Of a stretch of DNA of 24,247 nucleotides, positions 22,904 to 24,247 are shown piece by piece. A program made the position numbers and the translations under genes. Below the pieces are notes generated by a model that was not told the origin of the DNA, did no database searches, and saw only the letters and a program-made list of their open reading frames with translations. Numbering within the stretch: the first letter of the stretch is position 1; each line of letters starts with the position of its first letter. The DNA is from Caulobacterales bacterium 32-69-10 (GTDB lineage Bacteria > Pseudomonadota > Alphaproteobacteria > Caulobacterales > Caulobacteraceae), in assembly GCA_002280485.1 (NCBI GenBank), contig NCED01000038.1:4886-29132 (forward strand). Reading direction: 5' to 3'.

Positions 22904-24247
22904 CATAGACCCCGGGGACCGTCAATGAGGCGGTCTTCAAATTTTCATGTGGAAGCCGCGGCTTTTTCGCTTTCATTTTAGCGCGTGCTTCAACTAAAGC
23001 TTCCATAGAAGCTTGATAGCTTTCCCAGTTTGCATAAGGCTTTTGTCCTGCAATCTGACGGCGCTTGTTTTCGGAATCTAAAGTCTGTTTTTCCAGTGCC
23101 AACAATTCAGCTTTACGTTGATCAATATCTAAAACCACTCGTTTTTGATCTTCGGTCTTTTTCGAGATGTCTTTACGCTGTTCAAGATAGTTAAACTGCG
23201 GGTCGACTTTAACGCGTGCTTGCGACAGTTCACCTAACCGTTTTACATACGGTGCAATACTGCCTTCACGTTTAAACGGTGCAGTTGGAATGGTGTCCCA
23301 CTCAAGCGCATTTTTCGCTTTACGCTCACCAAATTCTTCATTATAAATATCTACCAATTTCACGTCTGGAATTACGCCTTTGTTTTGCGTACTGCCACCC
23401 GTTACACGGTAAAACTTACGTTGCGTTAGTGTCGCTTGACCATGCGCCAAGTTATCGAGCTGAACTTGTGCCGTTCCTTTCCCTGTAGTGGTGCTACCAA
23501 TCACAATGCCACGTTCATAGTCTTGAATCGCAGCAGAATAAATTTCGCTTGCAGACGCAGATGCTAAATTCACCATCACTGCCAATGGACCTGCATAGGT
23601 CTGTGCACCATTGTCATCGTCTTCGAAAACGCTCACATTGCCGTTACCATCTCGAATTTGCACCACTGGACCTGACTTAATCACCTGCCCAAGCATACGA
23701 GCCACTTCTTCAAGTGAGCCCCCTGGGTTATTACGTAAGTCGATAATAATCCCTGATACATTCTTGGCCGCTAAAGTTTTCAGCGCATTGTTGGTATCTT
23801 CAGATACAGAACGATATTCTGTGCCCGCACGACGTGCACGATAGTTCAAATAGAAAGACGGTATTTCAATCACACCAAAAGTGTACTGCTGACCATCACG
23901 CGTCACATTTACGGTACGTGAACGTACCCCAGCATCTTCTTCTTGAATGACGTCACGGGTAATGGTCACATTACGTGCTTGGCTCATCGGCGCACCTGAA
24001 CCGAGTAACCGTATGGTAACTTTGGTACCACGTTTACCACGGATTAAGCCCACAATTTCATTGCTCGGCCAACCGATCACATCCACCATTTTTTCGCCAT
24101 CTTGCGCCACACCAATGATGCGGTCACCCGACTTCACCTGTCCAGACTTGCTCGCAGGACCACCTTCCACAATGGTTTCGATTTTGGTGTAGTCTTCATT
24201 GCCCCGTTCAGGTCGAATCGACACCCCAATCCCTTCAAGCTGCAAAG
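22860..24247 (-). CDS. prc: tail-specific protease Prc (CtpA), foreign partial gene; last ~30 residues are read-through from nrdA upstream DNA
   Basis: About 460 residues, open to the window's right edge, so the N-terminus is missing. Order: PDZ domain (about 1-85; LEGIGVSI, GGPASKSGQVKSGDRI), then the S41 protease core with IIIDLRNNPGGSL, catalytic Ser231 (SASASEI) and Lys256 (GKGTAQ), and the Prc-specific C-terminal region (FYRVTGGSTQNKGVIPD). It degrades misfolded or tagged periplasmic proteins. Base composition is clearly AT-richer, with TTA/TCT/AAA-type codons, unlike all other genes here. Similarity fits Acinetobacter. From about 22,949 on (after KKPRLP) the sequence stops matching Prc and reads through the nrdA control region to a chance stop at 22860. 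Confidence 0.88.
   Translation of the reverse strand, partial: LQLEGIGVSIRPERGNEDYTKIETIVEGGPASKSGQVKSGDRIIGVAQDGEKMVDVIGWPSNEIVGLIRGKRGTKVTIRLLGSGAPMSQARNVTITRDVIQEEDAGVRSRTVNVTRDGQQYTFGVIEIPSFYLNYRARRAGTEYRSVSEDTNNALKTLAAKNVSGIIIDLRNNPGGSLEEVARMLGQVIKSGPVVQIRDGNGNVSVFEDDDNGAQTYAGPLAVMVNLASASASEIYSAAIQDYERGIVIGSTTTGKGTAQVQLDNLAHGQATLTQRKFYRVTGGSTQNKGVIPDVKLVDIYNEEFGERKAKNALEWDTIPTAPFKREGSIAPYVKRLGELSQARVKVDPQFNYLEQRKDISKKTEDQKRVVLDIDQRKAELLALEKQTLDSENKRRQIAGQKPYANWESYQASMEALVEARAKMKAKKPRLPHENLKTASLTVPGVYVPIYRSSKPLTHYI
22904..22955. other. probable chimeric junction
   Basis: Left of this stretch lie nrdA's NrdR boxes in GC-rich DNA; right of it lies AT-richer prc coding sequence. The Prc frame loses family similarity after the PRLP codons (about 22950-22961), with no stop, terminator, insertion sequence or attachment-like repeat at the switch. 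The exact breakpoint is probably near 22,940-22,950. Confidence 0.75.

Noticed and set aside
22950..24247. Horizontal acquisition of prc by the Caulobacteraceae host
   Set aside because: The fragment has no mobile element, repeat or terminator at its edge, is cut off at the C-terminus and abuts a control region; contamination or misassembly is simpler.

Overview
The first ~22.9 kb is very GC-rich DNA from an alphaproteobacterium, most probably a member of the Caulobacteraceae (Caulobacter/Phenylobacterium type). The support is the divergent phyR / nepR-ecfG-phyK locus, several exact sigma-EcfG promoters (GGAAC-N16/17-CGTT), a FadL-type porin, and an nrdA gene preceded by paired NrdR boxes. 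The last ~1.3 kb (about 22,950-24,247) is unlike the rest. It is AT-richer with different codon use and encodes most of a gammaproteobacterial, Acinetobacter-like tail-specific protease (Prc). It joins the nrdA upstream region without a terminator or a natural C-terminus, so I read it as an assembly or contamination chimera rather than biology.

Layout. 1-966: 3' part of an acyltransferase-3 membrane protein. 974-1450 (-): OmpA-like lipoprotein. 1.5-2.0 kb (+): small stress-promoter membrane protein with an unresolved start. 2048-3346 (-): FadL/OmpP1 outer-membrane transporter. 3482-5223 (+): overlapping lipid-kinase-like and metallophosphoesterase genes. 5291-5461 (-): 56-aa DUF1328 membrane protein. 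5571-6983 (-): DUF883 protein, small membrane protein and Fe-type superoxide dismutase. 7070-10665: general stress response core (phyR <- -> nepR, ecfG, phyK) and an entericidin-like lipoprotein. 10798-12471: MHS-type transporter with an unusual extra domain. 12482-13357 (-): siroheme-synthase-like dehydrogenase with a vestigial methyltransferase. 13444-17439: molybdenum cofactor operon moaA-moaD-moaE-moaB-moaC-moeA. 17.4-20.8 kb: nucleotide-sugar dehydratase, predicted outer-membrane protein and GT61 glycosyltransferase, with two complex palindromic intergenic repeats. 20920-22782 (-): class I ribonucleotide reductase alpha subunit. 22.9 kb to end: foreign prc fragment.

The main theme is the general stress response. 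Seven exact sigma-EcfG promoters lie within 9 kb and serve phyR, nepR-ecfG-phyK, the DUF883 operon (possibly including sodB), DUF1328, the lipid-kinase/phosphoesterase pair, the entericidin-like gene and the small gene at 1.5 kb. The locus therefore carries both the regulator and much of a local regulon. The sigma factor gene itself, as given, has lost its promoter-35-binding helix-turn-helix through an internal out-of-frame deletion. That is either a real loss of function or an assembly error.

I found no tRNA, rRNA, CRISPR array, transposase or phage genes.
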